In this document: positions 1 through 9,786 of the stretch, piece by piece
Layout: each line of letters starts with the position of its first letter
How positions within the stretch are numbered: position 1 is the first letter of the stretch
Source of the DNA: Pandoraea norimbergensis
GTDB lineage: Bacteria > Pseudomonadota > Gammaproteobacteria > Burkholderiales > Burkholderiaceae
Assembly: GCF_001465545.3 (NCBI RefSeq)
Contig: NZ_CP013480.3
Span: 6,103,371 to 6,167,370 of the forward strand
Length of the DNA stretch: 64,000 bases
Direction: 5' to 3'
Translations under genes and position numbers: made by a program
Notes under the pieces: model-generated
What the model saw: the letters and a program-made list of their open reading frames with translations, nothing else
The model's database searches: none
Told to the model about the DNA's origin: nothing

Positions 1-630
1 GTTCATGTTGTGTTCGACCATCAGAATCGTGCGGCCGACCGACACCTTCTTGATGAGTGCCGTCACACGATCCACGTCTTCGTGACCCATGCCTTGCGTG
101 GGTTCATCGAGCAACATTAGTTCGGGTTCCATAGCAAGTGTGGTGGCGATTTCCAGCGCACGCTTGCGGCCGTAGGGCAACTCGACGGTGAGGGTGTGAG
201 CGAATTCGGTGAGTCCGACTTCAGCGAGCAACTCCATGGCGCGCGCATCGAGCTGATGCAGCGAATCGCTGCTGCGCCAGAAGTGGAATGCCGTGCCGAG
301 GTTGCGTTGCAGGCCGATGCGCACGTTCTCCAGCACCGACAGGTGCGGGAACACGGCAGAGATCTGGAACGAGCGGATGATGCCGCGCCGCGCGATCTGC
401 GCAGGGGCTTCACGCGTGATGTCTTCGCCGTTGAACGTGATGGTGCCGGCGCTCGGCACTAGGAATTTGGTGAGCAGGTTGAAGCAGGTCGTCTTGCCTG
501 CGCCATTCGGCCCGATGAGTGCGTGAATGGTGCCGCGCGCAACGCGCAGGTCGACCCCGTTCACGGCGGTGAAGCCACGAAACTCTTTGGTGAGTCCGCG
601 GGTTTCGAGAATGTAATCGTTGTTCGCCAT
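1..630 (-). CDS. livG: Branched-chain amino acid ABC transporter ATPase, LivG-like (3' end cut off by window)
   Basis: Reading leftward from the ATG at 630, 210 codons stay open to the window edge, so the C-terminus is missing. The protein has Walker A GPNGAGKTT (residues 40-48), a LivG-style signature LPYGRKRALEIA in place of LSGGQ, Walker B LMLLDEP and the switch region MVEHNMN. These are typical of the LivG class of cytoplasmic ATPases that power import of Leu/Ile/Val or related acids with LivH/LivM permeases and a periplasmic LivK. A ribosome site GGAGAC lies just before the start. The partner genes would lie left of position 1. The substrate is inferred from the family only; urea or aromatic-acid importers of the same class cannot be excluded. 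Confidence 0.85.
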   Translation of the reverse strand, partial: MANNDYILETRGLTKEFRGFTAVNGVDLRVARGTIHALIGPNGAGKTTCFNLLTKFLVPSAGTITFNGEDITREAPAQIARRGIIRSFQISAVFPHLSVLENVRIGLQRNLGTAFHFWRSSDSLHQLDARAMELLAEVGLTEFAHTLTVELPYGRKRALEIATTLAMEPELMLLDEPTQGMGHEDVDRVTALIKKVSVGRTILMVEHNMN

Positions 631-873
631 GTCTCCTGCCACATTCCTGGTTGGCGGTGTGAGGCGATTGGTTGGCCCCGGCACCATCGTCTGTGACAAC
701 CGCGAGGCACTCAGGTGACGCTGTCATTTGCGTTGCCCGACGAATCTCTCGCGTCCCTCGCGTCGCGCCGAATTCTTGGTTCGGTCGCACATAGGGAAAC
801 GTTATTGTGGGCGGATTGCTGCAACGCGATCATTGGGATTTGCACTAGGCTTCGCACCCCTTGAAACACGCAT

Positions 874-892
874 GTCTGCACGTGTTGCAGAC
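874..892. promoter_or_regulatory. 19-bp dyad, candidate repressor operator
   Basis: GTCTGCA-cgtgt-TGCAGAC is a perfect 7-bp inverted repeat with a 5-bp spacer, about 245 bp upstream of the livG-like start. The size and symmetry suit a dimeric TetR/GntR-type repressor. No regulator gene is adjacent inside the window, so the cognate protein is unknown. Confidence 0.4.
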
Positions 893-1077
893 CACTCGGT
901 AACAATGCGCACGCACCTCTCCCGGCCTTGTGGCATAAGGCTTTTGCGGCACACGCAAATGCAGGTGCGATAGCTAAATTCGATGAGCGCGCAGCGGGGT
1001 GCGCGACCAACATTAGGTATTACTACGTAAGTTTTAGCGGCGAGCCGGAGAAATCCGGAAATCCGGAAAGACAGATA

Positions 1078-1117
1078 ACGCGCTGACGTTCGCTCCACGG
1101 CGAACGATTCAGCGCGT
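1078..1117 (-). terminator. Two-part hairpin after the GMC oxidoreductase gene
   Basis: An outer 9-bp stem ACGCGCTGA/TCAGCGCGT encloses a small internal loop and an inner 6-bp stem GTTCGC/GCGAAC. It begins about 45 bp beyond the GMC stop codon. On the minus strand it is followed by TATCTGTCTTTCC, only moderately T-rich, so termination efficiency is uncertain. Confidence 0.5.
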
Positions 1118-1162
1118 CCAGACATCCCCACGACATCGACTTCATATCGATGTCCGGCACTG

Positions 1163-2797
1163 TCACCGCCCTGCTTTTCGCGCCGCGCGAATCATGTCGC
1201 TCGCGCGCTCGGCGATCATGATCGTCGGCGAATTGGTGTTACCTGAGGTGATCACCGGCATGACGGAGGCATCCACCACGCGCAGGTTCTGCACGCCGCG
1301 CACGCGAAGTTCGGCGTCGACCACCGCATTGCGATCGTCGGCGCGTCCCATGCGACACGTCCCTACCGGATGGAAGATCGTCGTGCCGATATCCCCCGCA
1401 GCGCGCTTCAGATCCTCATCGCTCTGATACGACGGCCCCGGCAGATACTCGCGCGGCTCGTAGCGCGCAAATGCCGGCGCGCCCACGATGCGGCGTGTGA
1501 GCTTGATGGCATCGGCGGCCACCGCAAGGTCGGCTTCCGTCGACAGGTAGTGCGGTGCGATGGCCGGCGCTACACGCGCGTCGGGCGACGTCAAATGCAC
1601 ATTGCCGCGCGACGTCGGTCGCAGGTTGCATACCGACGCCGTGAACGCATTGAACTTGTGCAGCGGCTCGCCGAACTTGTCGAGCGAGAGCGGCTGCACG
1701 TGGTATTCGAGATCGGGTCGCGCCACGTCTTCGCGGCTCTTCGCAAACGCGCCCAGTTGCGACGGTGCCATACTCATCGGCCCGCGCTGCGCGAACGCAT
1801 ACTGCATGCCGATCTTGAGCTTTCCCCACAGACTGTTTGCAGTGAGATTGAGCGTCGTGACGCCGCGCAACTTGTACACCGTGCGCAATTGCAGATGGTC
1901 CTGCAAGTTCTCGCCGACACCGGGCAGATCGGACACGACGTCGATACCGAAACCCCGCAGACGCTCGCCATCGCCAATGCCCGATACCTCAAGTAGATGC
2001 GGCGAATTCACCGCGCCCGCCGCGAGAATGACTTCGGCACGCGCGAGTGCCGTGTAGTCGTCATTACCACCGCGATACGCCACGCCCGTGCAACGCGTGC
2101 CTTCGAACAACAGCTTGCTCACGCTCGCGCCCGTAATCACCGTCAGATTCGGTCGCTCGCTGGCCGGTCGCAGAAAGCCCTTCGCCGCACTCCAGCGCAC
2201 ACCGCGCCGCTGATTCACTTCGAAGTAGCCGATGCCGAAGTTATCGCCGCGATTGAAGTCGTCGGTTTTGGGGATGCCCATTTGCTCGGCGGCATCGGCG
2301 AAAGAATCGAGCACGCGCCACGACAAGCGCTGCTTCTCGACGCGCCATTCGCCGCCGCTGCCGTGAAATTCCGAACCGCCTTTGTAGTGATCTTCGCTGC
2401 GCTTGAACAGCGGCAGCACGTTGTCCCAACGCCAGCCATCGTCGCCGGTCGCGTCGGCCCACACATCGTAATCTTCGCGCTGACCGCGCATGTAGATCAT
2501 GCCGTTGATCGACGAACTGCCGCCCAGCACACGGCCGCGCGGATACGCGAGCGAGCGGCCATTCAGGCCCGCTTCGGCTTGCGTGCGATAGAGCCAGTCG
2601 GTGCGCGGATTGCCGATGCAATACAGATAGCCGACGGGAATGTGAATCCAGTGATAGTCGTCTTTGCCGCCCGCTTCGAGCAGCAGCACGTTGACGTCAC
2701 GGTCCTGCGTCAGACGATTGGCCAACACGCAGCCGGCCGATCCTGCCCCCACGATCACGTAATCGAAGGTCTCTTCCTTTGCAGCCTGCTTGCTCAT
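1163..2797 (-). CDS. GMC-family FAD-dependent oxidoreductase (choline/alcohol dehydrogenase type)
   Basis: 544 residues, normal for the family. The FAD-binding GAGSAG is at residues 17-22, the GMC signature GGSSSING at 92-99, and the C-terminal catalytic region has HPVGTCRMG (active-site His about 476) and GNTNSPT (second active-site Asn about 522). GMC enzymes oxidise primary alcohols or choline to aldehydes with FAD, and no signal peptide is visible, so it is probably cytoplasmic. It lies 140 bp downstream of mmsA on the same strand, so it may supply an aldehyde or semialdehyde to that pathway. BetA is possible, but no betB or betI is nearby; an unspecified alcohol dehydrogenase is the safer call. 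The start is supported by GGAGAC and GGGA upstream of the ATG. Confidence 0.9.
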   Translation of the reverse strand: MSKQAAKEETFDYVIVGAGSAGCVLANRLTQDRDVNVLLLEAGGKDDYHWIHIPVGYLYCIGNPRTDWLYRTQAEAGLNGRSLAYPRGRVLGGSSSINGMIYMRGQREDYDVWADATGDDGWRWDNVLPLFKRSEDHYKGGSEFHGSGGEWRVEKQRLSWRVLDSFADAAEQMGIPKTDDFNRGDNFGIGYFEVNQRRGVRWSAAKGFLRPASERPNLTVITGASVSKLLFEGTRCTGVAYRGGNDDYTALARAEVILAAGAVNSPHLLEVSGIGDGERLRGFGIDVVSDLPGVGENLQDHLQLRTVYKLRGVTTLNLTANSLWGKLKIGMQYAFAQRGPMSMAPSQLGAFAKSREDVARPDLEYHVQPLSLDKFGEPLHKFNAFTASVCNLRPTSRGNVHLTSPDARVAPAIAPHYLSTEADLAVAADAIKLTRRIVGAPAFARYEPREYLPGPSYQSDEDLKRAAGDIGTTIFHPVGTCRMGRADDRNAVVDAELRVRGVQNLRVVDASVMPVITSGNTNSPTIMIAERASDMIRAARKAGR

Positions 2798-2937
2798 TCC
2801 CGCCTGTCTCCGTCGATGGCGCAGCGTTCGCCAGATAGCGACGCCGGCTCTGGTGCGGCGCCCGAGTGGGGTGGACTGCCGCCACCACCATCGGGTTCAT
2901 TTTTATCGTGTCGTGTGACGCAGTCTATCCCGTCGCG

Positions 2938-4446
2938 CTACTTCGCCACCGGCATGGTGAATTCCGCGCCCTTCGCGATGCTGTCCGGCCAACGCTGCAT
3001 CACGCTCTTGAAGCGCGTGTAAAAACGAACGCCTTCTTCACCATAAGCATGGTGGTCGCCAAACAACGAGCGCTTCCATCCGCCGAACGACTGCCACGCC
3101 ATCGGCACCGGAATCGGCACGTTGATGCCGACCATGCCGATCTTCACCTGACGCGAGAACGCACGCGCCACGCCGCCATCGCTCGTGAAGCACGACACGC
3201 CGTTGCCGTACTCGTGCGCATTGACGAGGTCGATGGCCGCTGCGAGATCGGGCACACGCACCACCGCGAGCACCGGCCCGAAAATTTCTTCGCGATAAAT
3301 CGTCATGTCGGACGTCACGTGATCGAACAGCGTGCCGCCGATGAAAAAGCCCTTCTCGTGTCCCGGCACCTGCAAGCCGCGACCGTCGACCAGCAACTCG
3401 GCCCCCGCTTTCACGCCCTCGGCGATATAGCCCTCGATCTTCGCCTTGTGCGCGCCCGTGACGACGGGGCCCATCTCCGACGCGTCGTCAGAACCCGGCC
3501 CGATGCGCAGCGCCTTCACGCGCGGCACCAGCGCCTCGACGAGGCGATCGGCCACCTGCCCCACCGCAACCGCGACCGAAATCGCCATGCACCGCTCGCC
3601 GGCCGAACCGTAGGCGGCACCGATCAACGCATCGACCGCCTGATCGAGATCGGCATCGGGCATCACCACGAGGTGGTTCTTCGCGCCGCCGAGCGCCTGC
3701 ACGCGCTTGCCGCGTCGCGTGCCTTCCGTGTAGATGTATTCGGCAATCGGCGTGGAGCCCACGAACGACAGCGCTTCCACGTCGGGGTGCGCGAGCAGCG
3801 CATCGACCGCAACCTTGTCGCCCTGCACCACGTTGAACACACCATCGGGCAGGCCCGCTTCACGCAGCAATTCCGCCATCAACAGACTCGCCGACGGGTC
3901 GCGCTCGGACGGTTTGAGCACGAACGTATTGCCGCACGCGATCGCCACCGGGAACATCCACATCGGCACCATCGCGGGGAAGTTAAACGGGGTGATGCCG
4001 GCGCACACACCGACCGGCTGACGCAGATGCCAGTTGTCGATGCCGCCGCCGATGTTGTCGCTGTGCTTGCCCATCAGCAACTGCGGCGCGCCGCACGCGT
4101 ATTCGACGATCTCGATGCCGCGCGTGACTTCGCCACGAGCGTCGGAAAACACCTTGCCGTGCTCGCGCGAGATGATCCGGGCGAGGTCGTCCTGATGTGC
4201 GTCGAGCAGCGCCTTGAACTTGAACAGCACGCGGGCGCGCTTGAGCGGCGCCGTTTCCGACCACGCGGGCAAGGCCGCCTTCGCTGCGGCGACCGCGGCG
4301 TCGACATCCGCCTCGCTTGCCAGCGCCACTCGGGCCGTCACGGCGCCTTCCGCGGGGTTGTACACATCGGCAAAGCGCTCGCTGCGGCCGGCCACCTGCT
4401 GGCCGCCAATGAAGTGCTGCACGGTTGCAATATCAGCGCTACTCAT
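2938..4446 (-). CDS. mmsA: CoA-acylating methylmalonate-semialdehyde dehydrogenase
   Basis: 502 residues from the ATG at 4446, preceded by AGGGAAAAC; a longer upstream frame has no ribosome site. The family oxidises methylmalonate semialdehyde (from valine) or malonate semialdehyde to propionyl-CoA or acetyl-CoA with NAD and CoA. Visible marks are the nucleophile Cys286 in GSAGERCMA and GGAKNH (253-258), where hydrolytic aldehyde dehydrogenases would carry a catalytic Glu; its absence fits a CoA-dependent enzyme. [14 protein letters not shown] and the 500-residue length also match MmsA. It is followed on the same strand by a GMC oxidoreductase and is divergent from a LysR regulator, a common arrangement for catabolic control. 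Confidence 0.93.
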   Translation of the reverse strand: MSSADIATVQHFIGGQQVAGRSERFADVYNPAEGAVTARVALASEADVDAAVAAAKAALPAWSETAPLKRARVLFKFKALLDAHQDDLARIISREHGKVFSDARGEVTRGIEIVEYACGAPQLLMGKHSDNIGGGIDNWHLRQPVGVCAGITPFNFPAMVPMWMFPVAIACGNTFVLKPSERDPSASLLMAELLREAGLPDGVFNVVQGDKVAVDALLAHPDVEALSFVGSTPIAEYIYTEGTRRGKRVQALGGAKNHLVVMPDADLDQAVDALIGAAYGSAGERCMAISVAVAVGQVADRLVEALVPRVKALRIGPGSDDASEMGPVVTGAHKAKIEGYIAEGVKAGAELLVDGRGLQVPGHEKGFFIGGTLFDHVTSDMTIYREEIFGPVLAVVRVPDLAAAIDLVNAHEYGNGVSCFTSDGGVARAFSRQVKIGMVGINVPIPVPMAWQSFGGWKRSLFGDHHAYGEEGVRFYTRFKSVMQRWPDSIAKGAEFTMPVAK

Positions 4447-4594
4447 GTTGGTTTTCCCTGAATCCGGTCTCTGCGTGGAATGGCAAGATGGCGGGAGTTG
4501 ACGTTGTGCCGCACCGCAACACAACGCTATTCGCCAAAGTGATTGCCTAGCGTACTGCCGGACGGCGGTGCGATCCAATGAGAAATTATGAAAA

Positions 4595-4619
4595 GCAATA
4601 TAAGATGCCCTTATATTGC
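4595..4619. promoter_or_regulatory. LysR-type operator between mmsA and its divergent regulator
   Basis: GCAATATAAG-atgcc-CTTATATTGC is a perfect 10-bp inverted repeat with a 5-bp spacer in the 238-bp divergent intergenic region. It contains a T-N11-A core (T4601 to A4613), the canonical LysR contact pattern. It lies about 66 bp upstream of the regulator's chosen start and about 150 bp upstream of mmsA, suiting autorepression plus activation of mmsA. Confidence 0.75.
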
Positions 4620-4684
4620 GGGGCATGAAGCGGTGGATTTCTGCGCTTCGCTGCCCCGTTTCAACGCTCTCTGCCTGCCGTCGC

Positions 4685-5560
4685 ATGGAACTCGCTCATC
4701 TTCGCGCCTTCGTCGCCATCGCCCATGAGGGCAACCTCACGCGTGCCGCGCAGCGCCTGCATCTCACGCAGCCGGCCGTCAGCCTGCAAGTCAAAGCGCT
4801 TCAAGAGGCCCTGCGCCTCACGCTCTTCACACGCACCGCTCAAGGGCTGGCGCTGACGCGCGACGGACAGGCGTTGCTCCCGCTCGCCGAACGCATGCTG
4901 GCCGCGCTGGCCGATCTGCAACAAGCGGCGGGCGCGTTGCGTGAAACGGTGCGCGGCCGGTTGCGCATCGGCACGATCCTCGATCCGGAATTCACGCGGC
5001 TGGGCGCCTTTCTCAAGCGTCTGGTTGAGTCGTACCCACAGATTGAAACGGCGCTGCGCCACGGCATGTCCGGCTCGGTGTTGCAACAGATTGCTCGCGG
5101 CGAGCTGGACGTGGGCTTCTATCTAGGCCGTCCCGAGGGCGATCGCTTTCACACGATTACCCTCACGCCGTTCTCCTATCAGGTGCTCGCCCCGGCGGGC
5201 TGGCGCGAGCGCGTGGCCCGGCGCGGCTGGCGCGAGCTGGCCGCCCTGCCGTGGATCTGGACACCGCCCGAGTCCGCCCACAACCGCCTGCTCTCGGCGC
5301 TGTTCGGTGCATTGGGCGTCTCACCGGTGAAGGTGGCCGAGGTCGATCAGGAGCCGTCGATGCTCGATCTGGTGAAATCCGGCATCGGCCTGTCGCTCAT
5401 GCGCGACTCGATTGCGCTGCGCGAAGCCCGCGCCCACGGGCTGGTCATTGCCGACGGCGTAGCCGTGCCCACTGAACTCACCTTCGTCACGCTGGCCGCC
5501 CGCCGGGAGGAACCCGCCATTGCCGCTGCGCTGCAACTGGTCGCGGCGGTCTGGGCGTGA
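4685..5560 (+). CDS. LysR-family transcriptional regulator (probable regulator of mmsA)
   Basis: 291 residues from the ATG at 4685, where the classic N-terminus [17 protein letters not shown] begins; an in-frame ATG at 4625 would add 20 non-conserved residues. The helix-turn-helix covers about residues 17-40 ([20 protein letters not shown]), followed by the linker helix and a periplasmic-binding-protein-like inducer domain. Its divergent position relative to mmsA and the strong T-N11-A dyad between the genes suggest it controls the mmsA-GMC unit. The inducer is unknown; a valine or propionate pathway intermediate is the natural guess. Confidence 0.9.
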   Translation: MELAHLRAFVAIAHEGNLTRAAQRLHLTQPAVSLQVKALQEALRLTLFTRTAQGLALTRDGQALLPLAERMLAALADLQQAAGALRETVRGRLRIGTILDPEFTRLGAFLKRLVESYPQIETALRHGMSGSVLQQIARGELDVGFYLGRPEGDRFHTITLTPFSYQVLAPAGWRERVARRGWRELAALPWIWTPPESAHNRLLSALFGALGVSPVKVAEVDQEPSMLDLVKSGIGLSLMRDSIALREARAHGLVIADGVAVPTELTFVTLAARREEPAIAAALQLVAAVWA

Positions 5561-5819
5561 CAGAATACCGGCGGCTGGAAAGTGGCTGTAAAGCGGCTGA
5601 AAGATGGCTGAAATAGCAGCCGAATCACCACCAGACGTGGCCTCAGAGCCCGCAAAAGCCGCTACCCGAACACGCGAGGCCCCCGCAATTCATTCCCATG
5701 ACACGGTTTTCCACCGGGATGCCTGTCATGTCGAATCGTCACTGAAGTTCTACAATTCAGAGTCCGCCCCTACCCATTTGAACGGGGCAGGCGCTTGTCT
5801 CTCTACAAGGATGTTGATC

Positions 5820-7208
5820 ATGTCTGTGAGAATGGAACGCGATACTTTCGGCGAAATTGCAGTGCCTGCCGATCGTCTTTGGGGTGCGCAAACGCAGCGT
5901 TCGCTGCAAAACTTCAAGATTTCCTCGGAAAAGATGCCGCGCGAGCTCGTGCGCGCACTGGCTCGCGTCAAGCGCGCCGCCGCCGAAGTCAACAAGGGTC
6001 TGGGCGTGCTCGACGCCAAGAAGGCCGATGCCATCATCAAGGCCGCCGACGAAGTCGTCGCCGGTCAGCATGACGACGAATTCCCGCTGGCCGTGTGGCA
6101 GACCGGCTCGGGCACGCAGTCGAACATGAACATGAATGAAGTGCTCGCCAACCGTGCCAGCGAACTGCTCGGCGGCGTGCGCGGCGAAGAGCGTCTCGTG
6201 CACCCCAACGACGACGTGAACAAGGGCCAGTCGTCGAACGACGTGTTCCCGACCGCCATGAGCGTGGCCGCCCTCGACGCGCTGATCAACCACCTCAAGC
6301 CGAGCGTCGGCCAACTGCGCGACACGCTCGCCGCGAAGGCCCACGCGTACGACAACATCGTCAAGATCGGCCGCACCCACCTGCAAGACGCCACGCCGCT
6401 CACGCTCGGTCAGGAAATCTCAGGCTGGGTCGCGCAGATCGATCACGGCCTGAAGCACGTCGACGACGCCCTGCCCCACGTAGCAGAGCTCGCGCTCGGC
6501 GGCACCGCCGTGGGCACGGGCCTGAACGCCCATCCGGAATTCGCGCAGAAAGTGGCGGAAGCACTCGCCCGCGACACCGGCCTGCCGTTCATCACCGCCC
6601 CGAACAAGTTCGAAGCGCTCGCCGCCAACGACGCCATCGTCAATGCGCACGGCACGTTGAAGACGCTCGCTGCCAGTCTGATGAAGATTGCCAACGACGT
6701 GCGCTGGCTCGCCAGCGGCCCGCGCTGCGGCATCGGCGAATTGCAGATTCCGGAAAACGAGCCGGGCAGCTCGATCATGCCGGGCAAGGTCAACCCGACC
6801 CAATGCGAAGCGATGACCATGCTCTGCTGTCAGGTGCTGGGCAACGATGTGGCGATCAACATCGGCGGCTCGATGGGCAACTTCGAGCTGAACGTGTTCA
6901 AGCCGATGCTCATCCACAACTTCCTGCAAAGCGTGCGCGTGCTGGCCGACGGCTCGGTGAGCTTCAACGATAACTGCGCCATCGGTATCGAGCCTAACCG
7001 CGCCCGCATCGGCAACCTGCTCGAAGAGTCGCTCATGCTGGTGACGGCGCTCAATCCGCACATCGGCTACGACAAGGCGGCTGCCATCGCCAAGAAGGCG
7101 CACAAGGAAGGCACCACGCTCAAGGCAGCGGCACTGGCCTTGGGCCACGTCACGTCCGAGCAGTTCGACGCCTGGGTGCGCCCGGAGCAAATGGTTGGCA
7201 AGCGCTAA
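5820..7208 (+). CDS. fumC: Class II fumarate hydratase
   Basis: 462 residues. Catalyses reversible hydration of fumarate to L-malate in the TCA cycle; a cytosolic, oxidation-resistant, iron-free homotetramer. The superfamily signature [11 protein letters not shown], the N-terminal [18 protein letters not shown] and the GSGTQSNMN active-site loop are all present. The start at 5820 has AAGGA eight bases upstream and aligns with known FumC N-termini; ATGs at 5811 and 5832 are weaker. A short inverted repeat CTTGT-ctctct-ACAAG (5794-5809) overlaps the ribosome site and could partly occlude it. The gene stands between two LysR regulators with no obvious operon partner. Confidence 0.96.
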   Translation: MSVRMERDTFGEIAVPADRLWGAQTQRSLQNFKISSEKMPRELVRALARVKRAAAEVNKGLGVLDAKKADAIIKAADEVVAGQHDDEFPLAVWQTGSGTQSNMNMNEVLANRASELLGGVRGEERLVHPNDDVNKGQSSNDVFPTAMSVAALDALINHLKPSVGQLRDTLAAKAHAYDNIVKIGRTHLQDATPLTLGQEISGWVAQIDHGLKHVDDALPHVAELALGGTAVGTGLNAHPEFAQKVAEALARDTGLPFITAPNKFEALAANDAIVNAHGTLKTLAASLMKIANDVRWLASGPRCGIGELQIPENEPGSSIMPGKVNPTQCEAMTMLCCQVLGNDVAINIGGSMGNFELNVFKPMLIHNFLQSVRVLADGSVSFNDNCAIGIEPNRARIGNLLEESLMLVTALNPHIGYDKAAAIAKKAHKEGTTLKAAALALGHVTSEQFDAWVRPEQMVGKR

Positions 7209-7261
7209 GCATTACGCTGATTAAGCTGCCACCCTAACGCTCACAGGAGACCCCGCCGCGC

Positions 7262-8164
7262 ATGCCCATCTCGCCGTTGCCGCCACTGCACTGTCTCGTC
7301 GCGTTCGACGCTGCCGTGCGGCACGCGAGCTTCACCCGCGCGGCGGCGGAGCTCAATCTCACGCAAAGCGCGGTCAGCCGTCAGATCGCGCAGCTTGAAG
7401 AATTTCTCGGCCGCACGCTCTTTACCCGCGAACATCGCACGCTGCGCCTCACCGTCGCAGGCCAGCGCTACGCCGAGCAGATTCAACGCCTGCTCAACGA
7501 ATGTGCCGAGGCTACCGCCGACCTGATGAAGCGTCGCGGCGACCTCGAATTGACCGTTGCCTGCTCATCCGGCGTCGCCGTGTTGTGGATGACCCCGCAA
7601 CTCATGCGCTTTCGCGCGGCCCACCCCGACGTCAAGATTCGCGTGATCGTCAAAGACGGCCTCACCTCGCTCTCCGCGTCGGAGTTCGATCTCGGCGTCT
7701 ATTACGTGCGAAACGATCTGCCGCCCGACTTCGCGGGCCGGCGGCTCTTCGACGAAGAAGTCTTTCCCGTCTGTTCCCCCGCCTATCTCGACGGCCGCAC
7801 GCTCAAACCCGCCGATCTCGTCAACGAAACGCTGCTCTTCATCGAAGACGGTCAGCGCAAGTGGATGTCGTGGCAGGACTGGTTCGAGCTGCAAGGCGTG
7901 AGCGCGCCAAAATCGCCACGCATGGTCAGCGCCAATTACTATCCACTGCTCGTGCAGATGGCCATCGAAGGCGGCGGGCTGGTGATGGGCTGGCGTCACA
8001 TGATCGACCCCTGCCTTGAGGCGGGCCTGCTCGTCCCGGCGTGCGACGCACGTGCGAGTCTGGGCGGCGGCTACTATCTCGTGTGGCCTGCCGAGCGCCA
8101 TGAGCATGCGGCAGCCCGAATTTTCCGCAATTGGATTTACTCGCAAACCCGTTTGCCGTCATAG
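7262..8164 (+). CDS. LysR-family regulator, GcvA-like
   Basis: 300 residues. The N-terminus (PLPPLHCLVAFDAAVRHASF) and the helix-turn-helix TRAAAELNLTQSAVSRQIAQ follow the GcvA/AmpR subgroup pattern, with a C-terminal ligand-binding domain. AGGAGA lies about 10 bases before the ATG. It sits 53 bp after fumC and 215 bp upstream of an MFS permease read in the same direction; regulation of that permease and the following amidohydrolase is plausible but inferred from position only. Confidence 0.88.
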   Translation: MPISPLPPLHCLVAFDAAVRHASFTRAAAELNLTQSAVSRQIAQLEEFLGRTLFTREHRTLRLTVAGQRYAEQIQRLLNECAEATADLMKRRGDLELTVACSSGVAVLWMTPQLMRFRAAHPDVKIRVIVKDGLTSLSASEFDLGVYYVRNDLPPDFAGRRLFDEEVFPVCSPAYLDGRTLKPADLVNETLLFIEDGQRKWMSWQDWFELQGVSAPKSPRMVSANYYPLLVQMAIEGGGLVMGWRHMIDPCLEAGLLVPACDARASLGGGYYLVWPAERHEHAAARIFRNWIYSQTRLPS

Positions 8165-8185
8165 GGTTAGAGGGCATCTGACAAA

Positions 8186-8212
8186 GTTGCCATGCGCTGC
8201 ACGCATGGCAAC
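8186..8212 (+). terminator. Hairpin after the GcvA-like gene
   Basis: GTTGCCATGCG-ctgca-CGCATGGCAAC is a perfect 11-bp stem with a 5-nt loop, 21 bp after the stop codon. The T-run (TTTTT) comes about 16 bases later rather than immediately, so this could instead be an operator for the downstream permease gene. Confidence 0.45.
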
Positions 8213-8379
8213 ATGCGGAATTATCGTTTTTCCTGTCATTTTGTCTGACCTATGTTGTGGTTCATCCGCGCATGTTCGTGCCGTAGGGCGAACGTGATCC
8301 GACAAAAAAGCAGGCGTATTACCGGCATGACGTGACTTCTCGCACGCAACGGACGCCACCCATCCTCCGGGAGACCCAG

Positions 8380-9669
8380 ATGCAGGCGACGTACGCAGTG
8401 CCTCAAGCCAACCTGGACCGCCAACGCCGTCACGCCATTGTGGCGACGGTGATCGGCAATGGTCTGGAATGGTTCGACTTCACCGTCTATAGCTTCTTCG
8501 CGGCGATTATCGCCAAGCAATTCTTCCCCACCGGCGACGACCTCTCGTCGTTCCTGCTGGCCGTGGCCACCTTCGGCGTGGGCTTCTTCATGCGCCCGGT
8601 CGGCGGCATCGTGCTCGGCGTGTATTCCGATCGCGTCGGCCGCAAGGCTGCGCTGTCGCTCACCATCCTGTTGATGGCAGCGGGCACGGCGATGATCGGT
8701 CTCGCACCGACCTACGACCAGATCGGTCTGGCCGCCCCCGTGATCATCGTGCTCGCACGTTTGCTGCAAGGCTTCTCGGCCGGCGGCGAAATGGGCGGTG
8801 CGACGGCGTTCCTCACCGAATATGCACCGGCGAATCAGCGCGCCTATTACTCCGCATGGATTCAGTCGAGCATCGGCTTTGCCGTGCTGCTCGGCGCGGC
8901 CGTGGGCACGTTCGTGACGACAGAACTCGACAAGGCGTCGCTCGAATCGTGGGGCTGGCGTGTGCCGTTCATCGTGGGCATGCTGATCGGCCCGGTCGGT
9001 TTCTACATCCGTAGCAAGGTCGATGAGACGCCGACGTTCCAGCACGCCGAGAAGTCGAATACGCCGCTGCGCGACGTGTTCTCGAAGTACCCGCGCGAAA
9101 CGCTCGCAAGCTTCTCGATGGTCGTGCTGTGGACGATCTGCACCTACGTGCTGCTGTTCTACATGCCGACGTATGCCCAACGCGTGCTGAAGTTGCCGGC
9201 CGCCAATGGCTTCACCGCCGGCATGGTGGGCGGCGCCATGATTCTGGTGTTCGCACCGGTCGTGGGACGTCTGGCAGACCGCTACGGCCGCCGTCCGTTC
9301 CTGTCGGGCTCGGCGCTGATGATTCTGTTGCTCGCATGGCCGATGTTCACGTATCTGAACGTGGCCCCGGGTCTGCAATCGCTGCTGACGTTCCAGATCG
9401 TGTTCGGCCTGCTCATCGCCTGTTACACGGGCCCGATTCTCGCGGCATTCTCGGAGCTGTTCCCGCCCCAGGTGCTGTCGACCGGCCTGTCGGTGGCGTA
9501 CAACTTCGCGGTCACGATCTTCGGCGGCTTCGCTGCGCTCATCATCACGTGGCTGATCGCCCGCACGGGCAGCAACATGGCCCCGGCGATCTACGTGATC
9601 ATCGCGGCGGCCATCAGCTTCGTGGGTACCCGCTTCGTTAAGCCGCTGCCGTACAAAACGAAGGCCTGA
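8380..9669 (+). CDS. MFS permease, metabolite:H+ symporter (ProP/KgtP/ShiA-like)
   Basis: 429 residues from the ATG at 8380 (GGGAGAC upstream). About 12 membrane helices are visible. The N-terminus (IGNGLEWFDFTVYSFFAAII), the loop 2-3 motif DRVGRKAAL and the LLQGFSAGGEMGGA segment mark the MHS branch of the major facilitator superfamily, which imports organic acids such as 2-oxoglutarate, citrate, shikimate or betaines with protons. The substrate cannot be told from sequence. The next gene is an amidohydrolase, but a strong terminator separates the two, so co-transcription is unlikely. Confidence 0.9.
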   Translation: MQATYAVPQANLDRQRRHAIVATVIGNGLEWFDFTVYSFFAAIIAKQFFPTGDDLSSFLLAVATFGVGFFMRPVGGIVLGVYSDRVGRKAALSLTILLMAAGTAMIGLAPTYDQIGLAAPVIIVLARLLQGFSAGGEMGGATAFLTEYAPANQRAYYSAWIQSSIGFAVLLGAAVGTFVTTELDKASLESWGWRVPFIVGMLIGPVGFYIRSKVDETPTFQHAEKSNTPLRDVFSKYPRETLASFSMVVLWTICTYVLLFYMPTYAQRVLKLPAANGFTAGMVGGAMILVFAPVVGRLADRYGRRPFLSGSALMILLLAWPMFTYLNVAPGLQSLLTFQIVFGLLIACYTGPILAAFSELFPPQVLSTGLSVAYNFAVTIFGGFAALIITWLIARTGSNMAPAIYVIIAAAISFVGTRFVKPLPYKTKA

Positions 9670-9680
9670 TCGTTTTATAG

Positions 9681-9711
9681 AAAAGGCGCGCCCTCACCGG
9701 CGCGCCTTTTT
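9681..9711 (+). terminator. Rho-independent terminator after the MFS permease gene
   Basis: AAAAGGCGCGCC-ctcacc-GGCGCGCCTTTT forms a perfect 12-bp stem with a 6-nt loop and a T5 tail, 11 bp beyond the stop codon. Confidence 0.88.
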
Positions 9712-9786
9712 GTCATTTCGCTGAATTTCGCTGCAAATCGCTGCACCTCTGCACCAACACTCCAACAACGTCCAAGGAACTCCCCC

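Larger units (their letters stand above)
631..1162. other. Gene-free upstream region of livG (532 bp)
   Basis: No convincing reading frame is present. It is the 5' region of the livG-like gene (read leftward) and the 3' region of the GMC oxidoreductase. It contains a 19-bp dyad (874-892) and a long hairpin (1078-1117), both listed separately, plus a small CCGGA-GAAA-TCCGG tetraloop hairpin near 1047. No sigma-70 promoter could be assigned with confidence. Confidence 0.6.
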
